The notes beneath the pieces are model-generated. The model had not been told where the DNA came from. It made no database searches and saw nothing but the letters and a program-made list of their open reading frames with translations. From assembly GCF_007923355.1 (NCBI RefSeq), contig NZ_VOGO01000010.1:62001-126000 (forward strand): a DNA stretch of 64,000 nucleotides, read 5' to 3'. Source of the DNA: Falsiphaeobacter marinintestinus (GTDB lineage Bacteria > Pseudomonadota > Alphaproteobacteria > Rhodobacterales > Rhodobacteraceae). Both the position numbers and the translations under genes were made by a program. Positions 21,003-30,369 of this stretch are shown piece after piece (position 1 is the stretch's first letter; every line of letters begins with the position of its first letter).

Positions 21003-21845
21003 ATGCTCAAACGCCTCACTTTTTTGTCTGCTCTTGGCTTTGCCGCTCTGACAGCGCTGCCGGTAACGGCTGAACCGACTGCTGACACCGTCGTTGCTCG
21101 CGTCAATGGAGCGGAAATCACATTGGGGCATATCATCCTGGCGCGCTACGCACTGCCGCAACAGTTTCAGCAATACCCGAATGACGTTCTGTACCAACTT
21201 CTGGTCGATCAGTTGGTGCAACAAACCGCTCTGGAACAGTCACGCGAAGGTGATCTGCCAAAATTCATCGAACTTTCGCTTGAGAACGAGCGCCGCTCGC
21301 TTCTCGCATCGGACGCGATCGAAGACATTGTCGCCGATGCGGCGGACGATGCTGCCATTCAGGCCGCCTATGATGCGACGTACTCTGAAGGGTTTGGCGG
21401 CGACGAATTCAACGCACAGCACATTCTGGTCGAAACCATCGAAGAGGCGCAGGCGATCAAGGCCGAACTGGACGGCGGCGCTGATTTCGGACAGATGGCC
21501 AAAGACAAGTCGACTGGTCCTTCGGGGCCAAATGGTGGTGACCTGGGATGGTTTGGTCTGGGCCAGATGGTGCCCGAATTCGAAGGCGCAGTCATCGAAC
21601 TGGCTCCCGGCGCGATCTCAGAGCCCGTACAAACCCAATTTGGATGGCATCTGATCCAGTTGAACGAAAAGCGTAAAACTGCAGCGCCCGAGCTGGCTCA
21701 GGTGCGGGAAGAAATCGCCGGTGATTTGCGTCAGAAGGCCATCGAGGCCCGCATTGACGAATTGCTGAGCGCGTCCGAGGTTGAGAAACCCGAGATCGAG
21801 ATCGATCCGTCCATCCTTGAGAACATCGACCTTGTAAGGAACTGA
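21003..21845 (+). CDS. Periplasmic parvulin-type peptidyl-prolyl isomerase
   Basis: PpiC/SurA-type foldase of 280 residues. A signal peptide (about residues 1-23, LTFLSALGFAALTALPVTA) directs export, an N-terminal helical chaperone region follows, and residues about 135-230 form the rotamase domain (NAQHILVETIEEA; GPSGPNGGDLGWFGLGQMV; VQTQFGWHLIQL). It probably assists folding of outer-membrane or periplasmic proteins coming through the divergently encoded SecA. AGGA lies eight bases before the ATG. argJ starts three bases after the stop. Confidence 0.93.
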   Translation: MLKRLTFLSALGFAALTALPVTAEPTADTVVARVNGAEITLGHIILARYALPQQFQQYPNDVLYQLLVDQLVQQTALEQSREGDLPKFIELSLENERRSLLASDAIEDIVADAADDAAIQAAYDATYSEGFGGDEFNAQHILVETIEEAQAIKAELDGGADFGQMAKDKSTGPSGPNGGDLGWFGLGQMVPEFEGAVIELAPGAISEPVQTQFGWHLIQLNEKRKTAAPELAQVREEIAGDLRQKAIEARIDELLSASEVEKPEIEIDPSILENIDLVRN

Positions 21846-21848
21846 CCC

Positions 21849-23078
21849 TTGGCCCAATCCCTGCCCCGTTCCCCACTTGCCCCTGACGCCTTTCCCGATT
21901 TGCCCACCATCGACGGTGTGCGCTTTGCCACTGTCGCTGCGGGCGTCCGATATTCCGGTCGTACGGATGTGATGCTGGCCGAACTGGCGCCGGGAACAAC
22001 TATTGCCGGCGTATTCACAAAGTCGTCTACACGCGCAGCGCCGGTGCTGGATTGTCAGGAAAAGATCGGCAAGCCAAGCAACGGGGCGGGGGCAGCCATC
22101 CTGGTGAATTCCGGAAATGCCAATGCGTTTACCGGACATTACGGACAAGCCTCGGTCGCCGATGTGACGACTGCTGTCGCAAAGATTATGGATATTCCGT
22201 TGGATAGGGTATTCACATCGTCCACCGGCGTGATTGGCGAACCGCTGCCACACGAGAAGATCACCGATAGGCTGGCAGAGTTGCAAAGCACGCTAAGCAG
22301 CGATTCGATCGAGGCCGCCGCGCAAGCCATCATGACCACGGATACGTTCCCGAAGGGTGCAAGTGCTGAAGTGGACGTAGATGGCAAGACGGTCCGTATC
22401 GCTGGAATCGCCAAGGGATCCGGTATGATCGCGCCAGATATGGCGACGATGCTGGTCTATATTTTTACCGATGCCGTAGCGGAACAGCCCGCTTTGCAGC
22501 GGATGCTTACGGATCTGACTGACAAAACCTTCAATTGCATCACCGTCGACAGTGACACGTCCACGTCCGACAGTCTGTTGGTTTGCGCCACCGGTACCTC
22601 GGGCGTTGATGCGAAGGACAACGCAGCCTTTACTGACGCCCTGCATACAGTGATGCTGGATCTGGCCAAGCAAGTCGTCCGCGATGGCGAAGGCGCATCC
22701 AAGTTTGTAGAAATCCGGATCACTGGTGCAACGTCCGACTCAGACGCCAAAACGCATGGGTTGGCCATCGCGAATTCTCCGCTCGTCAAAACAGCTATTG
22801 CCGGGGAAGATCCGAACTGGGGTCGCGTTGTCATGGCCATCGGAAAGTCCGGGGCCGCAGCAGACCGTGACCTTTTGAGCATCTCGTTTGGTGACATTCT
22901 GGTCGCCGAAAAAGGATGGGTCAGCCCCGACTACAGCGAAAACGACGCGGCATCATACATGAAAAATCAGGAACTGGTCATTGCTGTCGATCTTGGGCTT
23001 GGCGATGGTCAATCGACGGTTTGGACCTGCGATTTGACCCACGGGTATATCGAAATAAACGCGGACTACCGGTCGTGA
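21849..23078 (+). CDS. argJ: Bifunctional ornithine acetyltransferase / N-acetylglutamate synthase
   Basis: Recycles the acetyl group from N-acetylornithine to glutamate in arginine synthesis, and can also make N-acetylglutamate from acetyl-CoA. The 409-residue precursor contains the self-cleavage site KGSGMIAPDMATMLVYIFTDA read as KGSGMIAP and DMATML, where the Thr becomes the N-terminal nucleophile of the beta chain. Other blocks are NSGNANAFTG and AIAGEDPNWGR. A TTG start at 21849 is used with AAGGA ahead of it; no ATG fits the family N terminus. Its stop overlaps the mutT start (GTGA). argG lies elsewhere in this window (51 kb). Confidence 0.95.
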   Translation: MAQSLPRSPLAPDAFPDLPTIDGVRFATVAAGVRYSGRTDVMLAELAPGTTIAGVFTKSSTRAAPVLDCQEKIGKPSNGAGAAILVNSGNANAFTGHYGQASVADVTTAVAKIMDIPLDRVFTSSTGVIGEPLPHEKITDRLAELQSTLSSDSIEAAAQAIMTTDTFPKGASAEVDVDGKTVRIAGIAKGSGMIAPDMATMLVYIFTDAVAEQPALQRMLTDLTDKTFNCITVDSDTSTSDSLLVCATGTSGVDAKDNAAFTDALHTVMLDLAKQVVRDGEGASKFVEIRITGATSDSDAKTHGLAIANSPLVKTAIAGEDPNWGRVVMAIGKSGAAADRDLLSISFGDILVAEKGWVSPDYSENDAASYMKNQELVIAVDLGLGDGQSTVWTCDLTHGYIEINADYRS

Positions 23079-23473
23079 AGGTTGTTCTGGTATCGGCTGT
23101 AGCTCTGATTGATGCCGATGGCCGCATTCTGTTGGCTCAGCGTCCTGAAGGAAAGTCCATGGCCGGTCTGTGGGAATTCCCGGGCGGCAAGGTTGAAACA
23201 GGTGAAACACCAGAAGTTGCGCTGATCCGCGAACTTGAAGAAGAGCTTGGCATCAACACCTGGGAATCCTGTCTTGCTCCACTGACCTTTGCCAGCCACA
23301 GCTATGAGAGTTTTCACCTTCTAATGCCGCTTTTTGCTTGTCGTAAATGGGACGGTCAGGTGCAATCCCGCGAAGGTCAGGCGTTGAAATGGGTCCGGGC
23401 GAAGGACTTGCGCGATTATCCGATGCCCCCTGCCGATGTCCCCCTGATACCGATTCTTCGCGACTGGTTGTAA
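23075..23473 (+). CDS. mutT: 8-oxo-dGTP diphosphatase MutT
   Basis: Nudix hydrolase that removes oxidised 8-oxo-dGTP from the nucleotide pool and so prevents A:T to C:G mutations. The 132-residue protein starts with GTG overlapping the argJ stop (GTGA) and has LLAQRPEGKSMAGLWEFPGG, the Nudix box GKVETGETPEVALIRELEEE with LG following, and a C-terminal PADVPLIPIL. Longer frames upstream lie inside argJ and are not used. Coupling of argJ with mutT is frequent in this family. Confidence 0.92.
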   Translation: MKVVLVSAVALIDADGRILLAQRPEGKSMAGLWEFPGGKVETGETPEVALIRELEEELGINTWESCLAPLTFASHSYESFHLLMPLFACRKWDGQVQSREGQALKWVRAKDLRDYPMPPADVPLIPILRDWL

Positions 23474-23483
23474 ATCATCTGCC

Positions 23484-23546
23484 GCGAAGGAAACCCTGCC
23501 GGTACACGGTAAAGTTGCGACTTTGGTGGCAAGGGTTTTCTTTCGC
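23484..23546 (+). terminator. Long hairpin after mutT, probable terminator
   Basis: Arms of 17 and 19 bases (GCGAAGGAAACCCTGCC against GGCAAGGGTTTTCTTTCGC) pair with two small bulges; the 27-base loop holds its own stem AAAGT/ACTTT. The TTTTCTTT in the right arm could act as the release tract for the argJ-mutT transcript. A third stem (AAAG..CACA / TGTG..CTTT) follows at 23567-23588. Confidence 0.5.
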
Positions 23547-23686
23547 AGTTGCAGCAATTGTTGCCAAAAAGCCCACATTTTGTGCTTTGGGCGAAAATTT
23601 ATGCAGTATTGTGAGCACTTTGTATATGTTTTGTTAAGCTGGAAGAGTGTAAAACTAAGGCGACGTTTCTTTGGGGAGGACGTGAC

Positions 23687-23821
23687 ATGCTTCGGACTAT
23701 CACAATGGGTAGCTGCGTTTCGGTGCAGGGTATCTATGTAAGATCGCTTCCAGATGGCAAAATTGCCGTGAAGGTTGGCGAGAATGTTTATGCGGGACGT
23801 CCGGTTCAGCCGACGAACTGA
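23687..23821 (+). CDS. 44-residue conserved-looking small protein
   Basis: A short ORF with an outstanding ribosome site (GGGGAGG, seven bases before the ATG) and its own strong terminator. The product starts MLRTITMGSCVSVQGIYVRS, continues with a Gly-Lys-Ile-Ala-Val-Lys-Val-Gly block and ends in PVQPTN. Alternating hydrophobic residues suggest a small beta-rich domain; there is no signal peptide or membrane segment. I recall similar short proteins in related genomes but cannot verify this here, and no function is known to me. It lies between mutT and the convergent infB. Confidence 0.75.
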   Translation: MLRTITMGSCVSVQGIYVRSLPDGKIAVKVGENVYAGRPVQPTN

Positions 23822-23842
23822 TCCAGATTCGCATTTGAATAC

Positions 23843-23877
23843 AAAAAGGGGCAGGTTTCCACGACCTGCCCCTTTTT
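23843..23877 (+). terminator. Strong intrinsic terminator after the 44-residue gene
   Basis: Thirteen-base perfect arms AAAAAGGGGCAGG and CCTGCCCCTTTTT around a nine-base loop, 21 bases after the stop. A run of A on the other side means it could also act on minus-strand transcripts. Confidence 0.92.
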
Positions 23878-23899
23878 GTTGGGCAAGCCCCAGATACCA

Positions 23900-23937
23900 A
23901 AAAGCCCCGGCCGATCTGGCCGAGGCTTTTGTTTTTT
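23900..23937. terminator. Bidirectional terminator between the small gene and infB
   Basis: GGCC arms extended by AAAGCC/GGCTTT with a two-base mismatch; T7 follows on the plus strand and TTTTT on the minus strand. It lies 17-54 bases after the infB stop and is likely the main end of the rimP-infB transcript. Confidence 0.8.
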
Positions 23938-23954
23938 TGATCAGTAAGCCCAGA

Positions 23955-26468
23955 TCAGGCGAGTGTCCGTGTCACTTCCTCACGCTCGAAAATCTCGATC
24001 ACATCGCCGGGGCGAATGTCATCGTAGTTGTCAAACGCCATACCGCATTCCTGACCCGACTGAACTTCGGACACTTCATCCTTGAAGCGTTTCAGGGTCT
24101 TCAGCGTTCCTTCGTGGATCACCACGTTGTCGCGCAGAAGGCGGACACCTGCAGAACGGCGCGCGACGCCTTCGGTAACCAGACAGCCAGCAACCTTGCC
24201 GACGTTGGAGACCTTGAACACTTCCTTGATCTGCGCATAGCCGATAAAGGTCTCGCGGATCTCGGCGCTGAGCAGGCCCGATGCGGCAGCTTTCACGTCG
24301 TCGACAAGGTCGTAGATAACCGAATAGTACCGGATTTCCACGCCCTTCTGGTTGGCTGTGTTCCGAGCCGAGGCATTGGCACGGACGTTAAAGCCCATAA
24401 CCGGCGCACCGGAAGCTTCGGCCAGACCGATATCGGATTCGGTGATCGCACCAACACCGTAGTGAAGAACACGCACACGAACTTCGTCGTTGCCGATTTT
24501 CTCCATCGCCTGAACGATAGCTTCTGCCGAACCCTGCACGTCGGCTTTGACCAGGATCGGCAGTTCGGACACGGTTTCGTCGTCCTTGGCCTTCTGCATC
24601 AACTGTTCAAGCGTTGTCGCAGCACCAGCCGCAGCACGTTTGTCTTTGGCAGCGTTGGCACGATATTCCGCAATCTCACGAGCCTGCGCTTCGGTCTCGG
24701 TCACGTTCAAAACATCACCTGCTTCAGGTGTGCCGTTCAGGCCCAAAACTTCGACAGGAACCGACGGGCCTGCTTCTTTGACCCGATCACCCTTGTCGTT
24801 AATCAGCGCCCGAACTTTACCGTACTGCTCGCCCACGACGAAGATATCGCCCTGTTTTAGCGTACCGTTCTGAATCAGAACCGTCGCGACCGGCCCACGG
24901 CCCACATCAAGCTGCGCTTCGATCACGGCACCTTGCGCCGCGCGATCTGGGTTGGCGTGAAGTTCCAGAAGTTCTGCCTGCAGCGCGATGGCTTCCAGAA
25001 GTTGATCCAGACCAGCGCCGGTAATTGCCGAGACTTCAACATCCTGCACATCGCCGGACATCTTTTCGACGATCACTTCGTGCTGCAGCAGGTCGGTCCG
25101 TACCTTGTCAGGATTGGCGTCCGGCTTGTCACACTTGTTGATCGCAATGATCATCGGCACTTCTGCAGCCTTGGCGTGGTTAATGGCTTCGATGGTCTGC
25201 GGCATAACCGCGTCATCGGCAGCAACAACCAGAACCACGATATCCGTCACCTGCGCTCCGCGCGACCGCATCGACGTAAACGCAGCGTGGCCCGGCGTAT
25301 CAAGGAAGGTCAGGACAGCACCGTCGTCAGTCTTCACCTGATAAGCACCGATATGCTGTGTGATACCGCCAGCTTCGCCGGAAACGACTCTTGCGTTGCG
25401 AATCGCATCCAGAATCGACGTCTTGCCATGGTCGACATGGCCCATAACGGTGACAACCGGCGGACGCGGCTTAAGGTTGTCGTCGTCGTCTTCAACCTGC
25501 TGAATGACATGTTCGACATCCGAGTCCGAAACACGGACAACTTTATGACCGAATTCTTCGATAATCAGTTCAGCAGTGTCAGCATCGATAGTCTGGTTCT
25601 GCGTGACCATCATGCCCATCTGCATCAGTGATTTGACAACTTCACCCACACGCTCGGCCATACGGTTCGCCAGCTCGGACACAACAATCGCTTCGGGCAG
25701 CTGGACGTCACGGACCACCTTTTCCCGTTCAACAGTGCCCAGCGCCTTAAGACGAGCGCGTTCCTGCTTGCGTTTCATTGCGGCCATCGACCGATGGCGG
25801 CCGCCTTCGGCCCCCGACATCGCCTGGTTCAGCGTCAGCTTGCCAGAACGGCGACCATCATCGCGACCACGATTGTTGCGGCCACGTTCGTCGCGTTCCC
25901 GATCCGACTTGCGAGGTGTCTGCGGCTGTCCACCTGCCGGTTTGTTGGCACCGACGTTACGCGGCGCATCGGCCTTGCCGGCCTCGGGCTTGGCAGATGC
26001 TGCGGCAGCGTCGGCAGCTGCGCGCTTGGCAACATCTTCCGACTCTTTACGCTTGCGCTCTTCTTCTTCGGCCTTGGCTTTGGCACGTTCTTCAGCTTCG
26101 CGCTGTTCACGTTCCTTGGCTTCCAGCTCGGCCCGGCGACGGGCGCGTTCTTCTTCACGCGCCTTTTCGTTCGCGGCCCGCTCTGCGGCCTCTTCGACCT
26201 CGCGCGCTTTCGCGGCTTGTACAGCTTTCAGCCGGCGCGCCATCTCGGCGTCTGAAATCCCGGCAGGGCGGCGCGACGGATCTCCTGATCCGGCCGTCCC
26301 AACTCCACTGGATTTGCCTGCGCCCGGCTTGGGAACCACGACGCGTTTCCGCTTGGTCTCCACCACGACATTCTTGGTCCGTCCGTGGCTGAAACTCTGT
26401 TTCACGTTCCCCGAACGGGGACCGCCACCACGAAGACCCAATGTCTTTTTGCCGTCAGTATCGCTCAT
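23955..26468 (-). CDS. infB: Translation initiation factor IF-2
   Basis: GTPase that places initiator tRNA on the 30S subunit and promotes 70S joining. The 837-residue protein has a short conserved N-terminal block ([22 protein letters not shown] in two parts), a long charged Ala/Glu/Lys/Arg-rich linker (about residues 80-230), the IF2_N-like segment, then the G domain with [17 protein letters not shown] and NKCD, and C-terminal domains II-IV ending with [17 protein letters not shown]. It starts eight bases after the ylxR/ylxQ stop and is the last gene of rimP-nusA-ylxR-infB. Confidence 0.98.
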   Translation of the reverse strand: MSDTDGKKTLGLRGGGPRSGNVKQSFSHGRTKNVVVETKRKRVVVPKPGAGKSSGVGTAGSGDPSRRPAGISDAEMARRLKAVQAAKAREVEEAAERAANEKAREEERARRRAELEAKEREQREAEERAKAKAEEEERKRKESEDVAKRAAADAAAASAKPEAGKADAPRNVGANKPAGGQPQTPRKSDRERDERGRNNRGRDDGRRSGKLTLNQAMSGAEGGRHRSMAAMKRKQERARLKALGTVEREKVVRDVQLPEAIVVSELANRMAERVGEVVKSLMQMGMMVTQNQTIDADTAELIIEEFGHKVVRVSDSDVEHVIQQVEDDDDNLKPRPPVVTVMGHVDHGKTSILDAIRNARVVSGEAGGITQHIGAYQVKTDDGAVLTFLDTPGHAAFTSMRSRGAQVTDIVVLVVAADDAVMPQTIEAINHAKAAEVPMIIAINKCDKPDANPDKVRTDLLQHEVIVEKMSGDVQDVEVSAITGAGLDQLLEAIALQAELLELHANPDRAAQGAVIEAQLDVGRGPVATVLIQNGTLKQGDIFVVGEQYGKVRALINDKGDRVKEAGPSVPVEVLGLNGTPEAGDVLNVTETEAQAREIAEYRANAAKDKRAAAGAATTLEQLMQKAKDDETVSELPILVKADVQGSAEAIVQAMEKIGNDEVRVRVLHYGVGAITESDIGLAEASGAPVMGFNVRANASARNTANQKGVEIRYYSVIYDLVDDVKAAASGLLSAEIRETFIGYAQIKEVFKVSNVGKVAGCLVTEGVARRSAGVRLLRDNVVIHEGTLKTLKRFKDEVSEVQSGQECGMAFDNYDDIRPGDVIEIFEREEVTRTLA

Positions 26469-26476
26469 AAAGCTCT

Positions 26477-27097
26477 TTATCCTTCCCGGTGGCCCCTGCC
26501 ACCGTCATCTTTTCGCAATCCACGCAGGCGCTGCGCTTCCTCTACAACACGTTGACTGAGTCCACCAGAGGCGAGCGCAGCATGTATTACAGAATGACGG
26601 CCAAAGGCCATTCCAAGCTCATCTGCCGATAACCAGCCAATATATGTCCCCAAATGGGGTGTGCTGAGTTTCGACTTGCCCCGCTCTGATCCGTCAGTCG
26701 CCTGAATCAGAACCCGGGCCTCTTCCCTGTCGAGCCAGGATTTCACTTTCTCATAGCCCGCAACAGCCGCGCCGGACTTACGGGCAAGGCTGATCAGGTC
26801 GACCACGCGCCGCGCAAGTTGTTGTTCGACGTCGTTTACAAGGTCGGCGCGAACGCTGACCTGCATCTTCAGACCGCGTGCAAACATCTTTTTCGCAACA
26901 GCCTTGTCCAGAACATCCCTGTCCGCTGTCACATACACGCCGCGCCCGGGCAATTTGCCCAGGACGTCCGCCACGACCTGATCGTCTGGTCCGGCAACGA
27001 ATCGGATCAGCCCCTGCTTTGGCTGCACCTCTCCCGTCACCACGCACTTGCGGTCAGGACCTTCGGTCCGATCTTTGTGAGCGCCGCCGCGACTCAT
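26477..27097 (-). CDS. YlxR-YlxQ fusion RNA-binding protein
   Basis: A 206-residue protein joining two families usually separate in Firmicutes. Residues about 15-90 are YlxR/DUF448 ([32 protein letters not shown]), and residues about 100-190 are a YlxQ/L7Ae-like K-turn RNA-binding domain ([38 protein letters not shown]). YlxR of Bacillus (RnpM) modulates RNase P; whether that holds here is unknown. Position between nusA and infB is the conserved one. Confidence 0.9.
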   Translation of the reverse strand: MSRGGAHKDRTEGPDRKCVVTGEVQPKQGLIRFVAGPDDQVVADVLGKLPGRGVYVTADRDVLDKAVAKKMFARGLKMQVSVRADLVNDVEQQLARRVVDLISLARKSGAAVAGYEKVKSWLDREEARVLIQATDGSERGKSKLSTPHLGTYIGWLSADELGMAFGRHSVIHAALASGGLSQRVVEEAQRLRGLRKDDGGRGHREG

Positions 27098-27121
27098 TTC
27101 AGGTCCTACCGGGACCTGAGA

Positions 27122-28744
27122 TCAGGCCCCGACCTCCACGGTTTCAGCATCGGCATCTTCTTCGGTCTCTTCCTCGGCCTCAAGATCAGCCGGATCAACC
27201 CAGCCCAGCAGAATACGTGCCGTCATGACCAAGTTCTGTGCCTCTTCCAACGACATGTCAAAGGGCTCAAGTATCCCGTCATCCTTGACCCGCTCTCCGT
27301 CGACCGTGGTCCAGCCACCGGCCAGTTCCCAGTCGGCACAGGTTGCAAAGTCTTCCAGCGTCTTCACATCATCCTTGGCCAGTGCTTCGATCATCTGGGG
27401 TGACAATCCGTCGAATTCAACCAGGCTGTCCTCAACACCCAAAGCGCGGGCGTTTTCCAGGGCCGCCTTGGCCTTTGCTTCCAGATAGTCACGGGCGCGG
27501 GCCTGCAGCTCTTGGGCGGTGCTGTCATCGACACCGTCAATCACAAGCAGTTCGTCCAGTTCGACATAGGCCACTTCTTCAAGGTTCGTGAACCCTTCAG
27601 AAACCAGAAGCTGTGCAAAGAATTCATCCAGATCCAGCGTTTCCATGAACAACTGCGTCCGCGCTTCGAATTCCTTCTGACGGCGGGCGCTTTCTTCCTC
27701 TTCCGTCATGATATCGATGTCGAGGTGAGTCAGCTGGCTGGCCAGACGCACGTTCTGACCGCGACGGCCAATCGCAAGCGAAAGCTGCTCTTCGGGAACA
27801 ACAACTTCGATCTTGCCGGCTTCTTCGTCCAGAACAACCTTCGAAACTTCTGCCGGTTGCAGCGCATTCACCAGGAAGGTCGGCTGATCTTCGTTCCACG
27901 GGATGATGTCGATCTTTTCACCCTGCAGTTCATTAACCACGGCCTGCACGCGGCTGCCGCGCATACCAACACAAGCCCCCACCGGATCGATCGATCCATC
28001 ATACGAAATCACGGCGATCTTGGCGCGCGAACCGGGATCCCGGGCAACTGCCTTGATCTCGATGATGCCGTCATAAATCTCGGGCACTTCCATCTTGAAC
28101 AGTTCGGCCATGAATTCCGGCGCGGTGCGCGACAGGAAAATCTGCGGCCCGCGCACTTCGCGGCGCACATCCTTGATGTAGCAACGGATGCGGTCGTTCG
28201 GACGGTACGATTCGCGGCCGATCTTTTCGTTGCGACGCAGAATCGCTTCGCCCGCGCCAACATCGACGATGACGTTGCCGTATTCCTCGCGCTTGACGAC
28301 GCCATTGATGATGGTGCCTGCACGATCCTTGAACTCTTCGAACTGACGATCACGCTCGGCTTCACGAACCTTCTGCAGGATCACCTGCTTGGCTGATTGC
28401 GCCGCGATCCGGCCCATTTCGACCGGCGGAACTTCTTCCACGAACGTGTCGCCGATCTGCGGGTCGCTCATGTATTGCTTGGCTTGCTCGACCGTGAACT
28501 CGGCCTGATAGTTTTCAAGCTCGTCATCTTCGACCACCGTGCGCACACGGGTAAACGTCGCCTTGCCAGTCTTGCGGTCAATCGACACGCGGATGTCCAT
28601 CTCGGCGCCGTAACGGCTCTTGGCCGCCCGGGCGAGGCTTTCTTCCATCGCTTCGATCACCAGACCTGGCTCGATCATTTTCTCGCGGGCCACGGCCTCG
28701 GCGGTTTGCAACAGCTCCAGCTGGTTGGCGGATGTAATGGCCAT
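27122..28744 (-). CDS. nusA: Transcription termination/antitermination protein NusA
   Basis: RNA polymerase-binding factor acting in pausing, termination and rRNA antitermination. The 540-residue protein has the N-terminal polymerase-binding domain (residues 1-130), an S1 domain (GTIINGVVKREEYGNVIVDVG in parts, about 140-200), two KH domains (VGACVGMRGSRVQAVVNEL and AIGRRGQNVRLA), and C-terminal acidic repeats with helix-hairpin-helix character. The ATG at 28742-28744 shares its A with the rimP stop (TGATG), with GAGGAGG just upstream inside rimP. Confidence 0.97.
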   Translation of the reverse strand: MAITSANQLELLQTAEAVAREKMIEPGLVIEAMEESLARAAKSRYGAEMDIRVSIDRKTGKATFTRVRTVVEDDELENYQAEFTVEQAKQYMSDPQIGDTFVEEVPPVEMGRIAAQSAKQVILQKVREAERDRQFEEFKDRAGTIINGVVKREEYGNVIVDVGAGEAILRRNEKIGRESYRPNDRIRCYIKDVRREVRGPQIFLSRTAPEFMAELFKMEVPEIYDGIIEIKAVARDPGSRAKIAVISYDGSIDPVGACVGMRGSRVQAVVNELQGEKIDIIPWNEDQPTFLVNALQPAEVSKVVLDEEAGKIEVVVPEEQLSLAIGRRGQNVRLASQLTHLDIDIMTEEEESARRQKEFEARTQLFMETLDLDEFFAQLLVSEGFTNLEEVAYVELDELLVIDGVDDSTAQELQARARDYLEAKAKAALENARALGVEDSLVEFDGLSPQMIEALAKDDVKTLEDFATCADWELAGGWTTVDGERVKDDGILEPFDMSLEEAQNLVMTARILLGWVDPADLEAEEETEEDADAETVEVGA

Positions 28745-29334
28745 CACATGTCCTCCTCAACGGACCCTTCGGTCTCTATATCGTCAAACTTGGTTTCATC
28801 GATTGCGCCCGCAGCTTTGCGCTGACGCAGCATTTCAGTGATCAGGTCGTCTGTCAGAACCAGCTTAGCATCACTCAGCCAGTCAAACTGCAACCCGATG
28901 GTCAGTTCTTCGCCCTGATCTTCGATATTGATCAGAACTTCGTCGCCTTCAACACCCGCCAGCATACCTTTGAAGCGGCGACGCCCGCCGACCAGCTCTG
29001 CGGTTTCCAGCTTGGCTTCATACCCTTCGAACATGTCGAAATCCTTCAGCCGGGTCAGAGGCCGGTCGATGCCCGGACTGGACACTTCCAGCGCATAGGC
29101 ATCAAGAATCGGGTCTTCAACATCCAGAACCGCGCTGACGGCACTCGAGATTTCGGCGCAATCATCCACTTCAATGCCACCATCGGCCTTGTCGGCCATG
29201 ATCTGCAACGTTGTGGTCTTGCCCGACATCAGCCGAATCCGTACCAGTTCAAACCCCATGTCTTCGATGACAGGAGTTATGATCTCGGCCAACCGCCGAT
29301 CGATCGCTGCCTTTGCAATAAGGTCGTTGCTCAT
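28744..29334 (-). CDS. rimP: Ribosome maturation factor RimP
   Basis: Assists 30S subunit assembly. The 196-residue protein has the N-terminal RimP domain with [26 protein letters not shown] and the [14 protein letters not shown] signature, and a C-terminal SH3-like domain ([20 protein letters not shown]). ATG 29334 ([12 protein letters not shown]) is preferred although its ribosome site is weak; start codons up to nine residues earlier lie close to the leader terminator. It is the first gene of rimP-nusA-ylxR/Q-infB, preceded by a probable attenuating leader. Confidence 0.93.
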   Translation of the reverse strand: MSNDLIAKAAIDRRLAEIITPVIEDMGFELVRIRLMSGKTTTLQIMADKADGGIEVDDCAEISSAVSAVLDVEDPILDAYALEVSSPGIDRPLTRLKDFDMFEGYEAKLETAELVGGRRRFKGMLAGVEGDEVLINIEDQGEELTIGLQFDWLSDAKLVLTDDLITEMLRQRKAAGAIDETKFDDIETEGSVEEDM

Positions 29335-29359
29335 CTCGTCCAAACCCATCATCGGGCAC

Positions 29360-29383
29360 AAAAAAACGGGCCCGCGGCCCGTT
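29360..29383 (-). terminator. Strong terminator in front of rimP
   Basis: On the minus strand AACGGGC and GCCCGTT pair perfectly around five bases and are followed by seven T, only 26 bases before the rimP start codon. It can end transcripts from the iminopeptidase operon and also control entry into rimP. Confidence 0.92.
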
Positions 29384-29432
29384 ACACTTCCCCGGTGGTG
29401 CGTCCTGACCAGAGCCTGACGCGCCGCTGTTG
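29360..29432 (-). ncRNA. Putative rimP leader / attenuated short RNA
   Basis: A good promoter (29439-29467) and a strong intrinsic terminator (29360-29383) bracket about 73 nt with no coding frame. The predicted product is either a short RNA or a leader whose terminator is bypassed to express rimP-nusA-infB. A 'rimP leader' RNA motif containing a terminator stem has been described in some Alphaproteobacteria; I could not test a match. Confidence 0.5.
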
Positions 29433-29438
29433 AAAGGC

Positions 29439-29467
29439 CATATACGCCTCACATCCGCGTTCCGCAA
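29439..29467 (-). promoter_or_regulatory. Promoter upstream of the rimP leader
   Basis: On the minus strand TTGCGG and TATATG are separated by exactly 17 bases. It lies just after the intergenic repeat and about 105 bases before rimP. Confidence 0.5.
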
Positions 29468-29469
29468 CC

Positions 29470-29510
29470 CCCCTGCTTCTTTCTTGTTTGAAATACCCCT
29501 GCCAAAGGCA
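29470..29510 (-). repeat. Intergenic 3'-end repeat, copy A
   Basis: A 41-base block that matches 60000-60040 at 37 positions. Read on the minus strand it is a short hairpin TGCCTTTGGCA, then GGGGTATTT, then ACAAGAAAGAAGC. It sits 20 bases after the stop of the minus-strand solute-binding-like gene. Confidence 0.85.
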
Positions 29511-29529
29511 TCGCACCGCAGGGGCGATT

Positions 29530-30369
29530 TCAGGCGATCCACCACCGCTCAGCGATTCGCCCATCGTCCAACGCCCCGCGTGCACTTACCAACCGGGGCA
29601 TGCCAATACCCGAACGCGCCGCCAGCGCCATGTCCTGTGCGGACGGGTGAAACAGGAACTCGCCCCGGCCCAGCAGACCTGTTGCATGCGGCAGCTCTGC
29701 CACGTCGACGAACCCGTCCCGCAACGCTTCAGCGCGGACCTTGGCATCCGGAATCACCACGATTTCAAACGTGTCAACCCAACCCGCATGCCCGGCCTTG
29801 TAATGGTCGCTGACTTTCTGAGCCAGAAAGTTCCGACCCTCCTGCGCACGGGTAACGTGGTAAACACCCGTCCCAACTGCTTTGGACAAAGGCCCATCGA
29901 CAGACCCGCCCGGAGCAATGATCAGCCCGCTGTCCGCCAAAAGAAACGGCAGGTCTGGATTTCCGATATCCAGCGCAATTCGCAACGTCAGTTCACCGGT
30001 TGCTTCGACCGACACCAGGCCAGGGATGTCTTGCTGTGCCAGCGACATGGCCGCATCATCTGCCGTAAGTGCCGTCCCATCGTGAAAGGTCACATCCTTT
30101 CGCAAATCGAACTGCCAATCGCGCGCATCCGAACTGCCGACCCAAGCCGTTGCCAACTCGGGCCGCAAGACCCCATCAGGCCCAATCTCTGTCAGCGAAT
30201 CATACACCGCACCGCGCGCCGCAGTCTCAAGACTGCCGTCATCCCGTGGGACAGCCAGACGCAGGCGACCGCCTTCACGCGGCTTGGCATCCGGCGTCAG
30301 ACCTGTCGCCGCAAGCAACGCAGCGGCTGCACCCGAGGTGAATAAGGCACGACGGTCGATTCGGGTCAT
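29530..30369 (-). CDS. Short exported solute-binding (SBP_bac_5-like) protein
   Basis: A 279-residue protein with a twin-arginine-type signal (RRALFTSGAAAALLAATG) and an N-terminal lobe like peptide/nickel ABC substrate-binding proteins (LRPELATAWVGS; WQFDLRKDVTFHDGTALTADDAAMS in parts; VTRAQEG). Normal family members have about 500 residues, so roughly the second half is missing, yet the frame is clean and ends in a normal stop. No transporter genes are adjacent. Its start overlaps the iminopeptidase stop by ATGA, so it is translated with pip. It may be a remodelled binding protein or a decayed gene; peptide binding is inference only. Confidence 0.75.
   Translation of the reverse strand: MTRIDRRALFTSGAAAALLAATGLTPDAKPREGGRLRLAVPRDDGSLETAARGAVYDSLTEIGPDGVLRPELATAWVGSSDARDWQFDLRKDVTFHDGTALTADDAAMSLAQQDIPGLVSVEATGELTLRIALDIGNPDLPFLLADSGLIIAPGGSVDGPLSKAVGTGVYHVTRAQEGRNFLAQKVSDHYKAGHAGWVDTFEIVVIPDAKVRAEALRDGFVDVAELPHATGLLGRGEFLFHPSAQDMALAARSGIGMPRLVSARGALDDGRIAERWWIA

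Noticed and set aside
25576-26559. A 327-codon plus-strand frame opposite infB
   Set aside because: Ser/Ala/Arg-rich translation of the complement of the IF-2 charged linker; no independent evidence.
27512-28396. A 294-codon plus-strand frame opposite nusA
   Set aside because: Complement of the conserved nusA gene; His/Asn/Phe-rich composition typical of antisense frames.
29488-30345. A 285-codon plus-strand frame opposite the short solute-binding-like gene
   Set aside because: The minus-strand product has a clear Tat signal and family blocks and is coupled to pip; the plus-strand frame has none.
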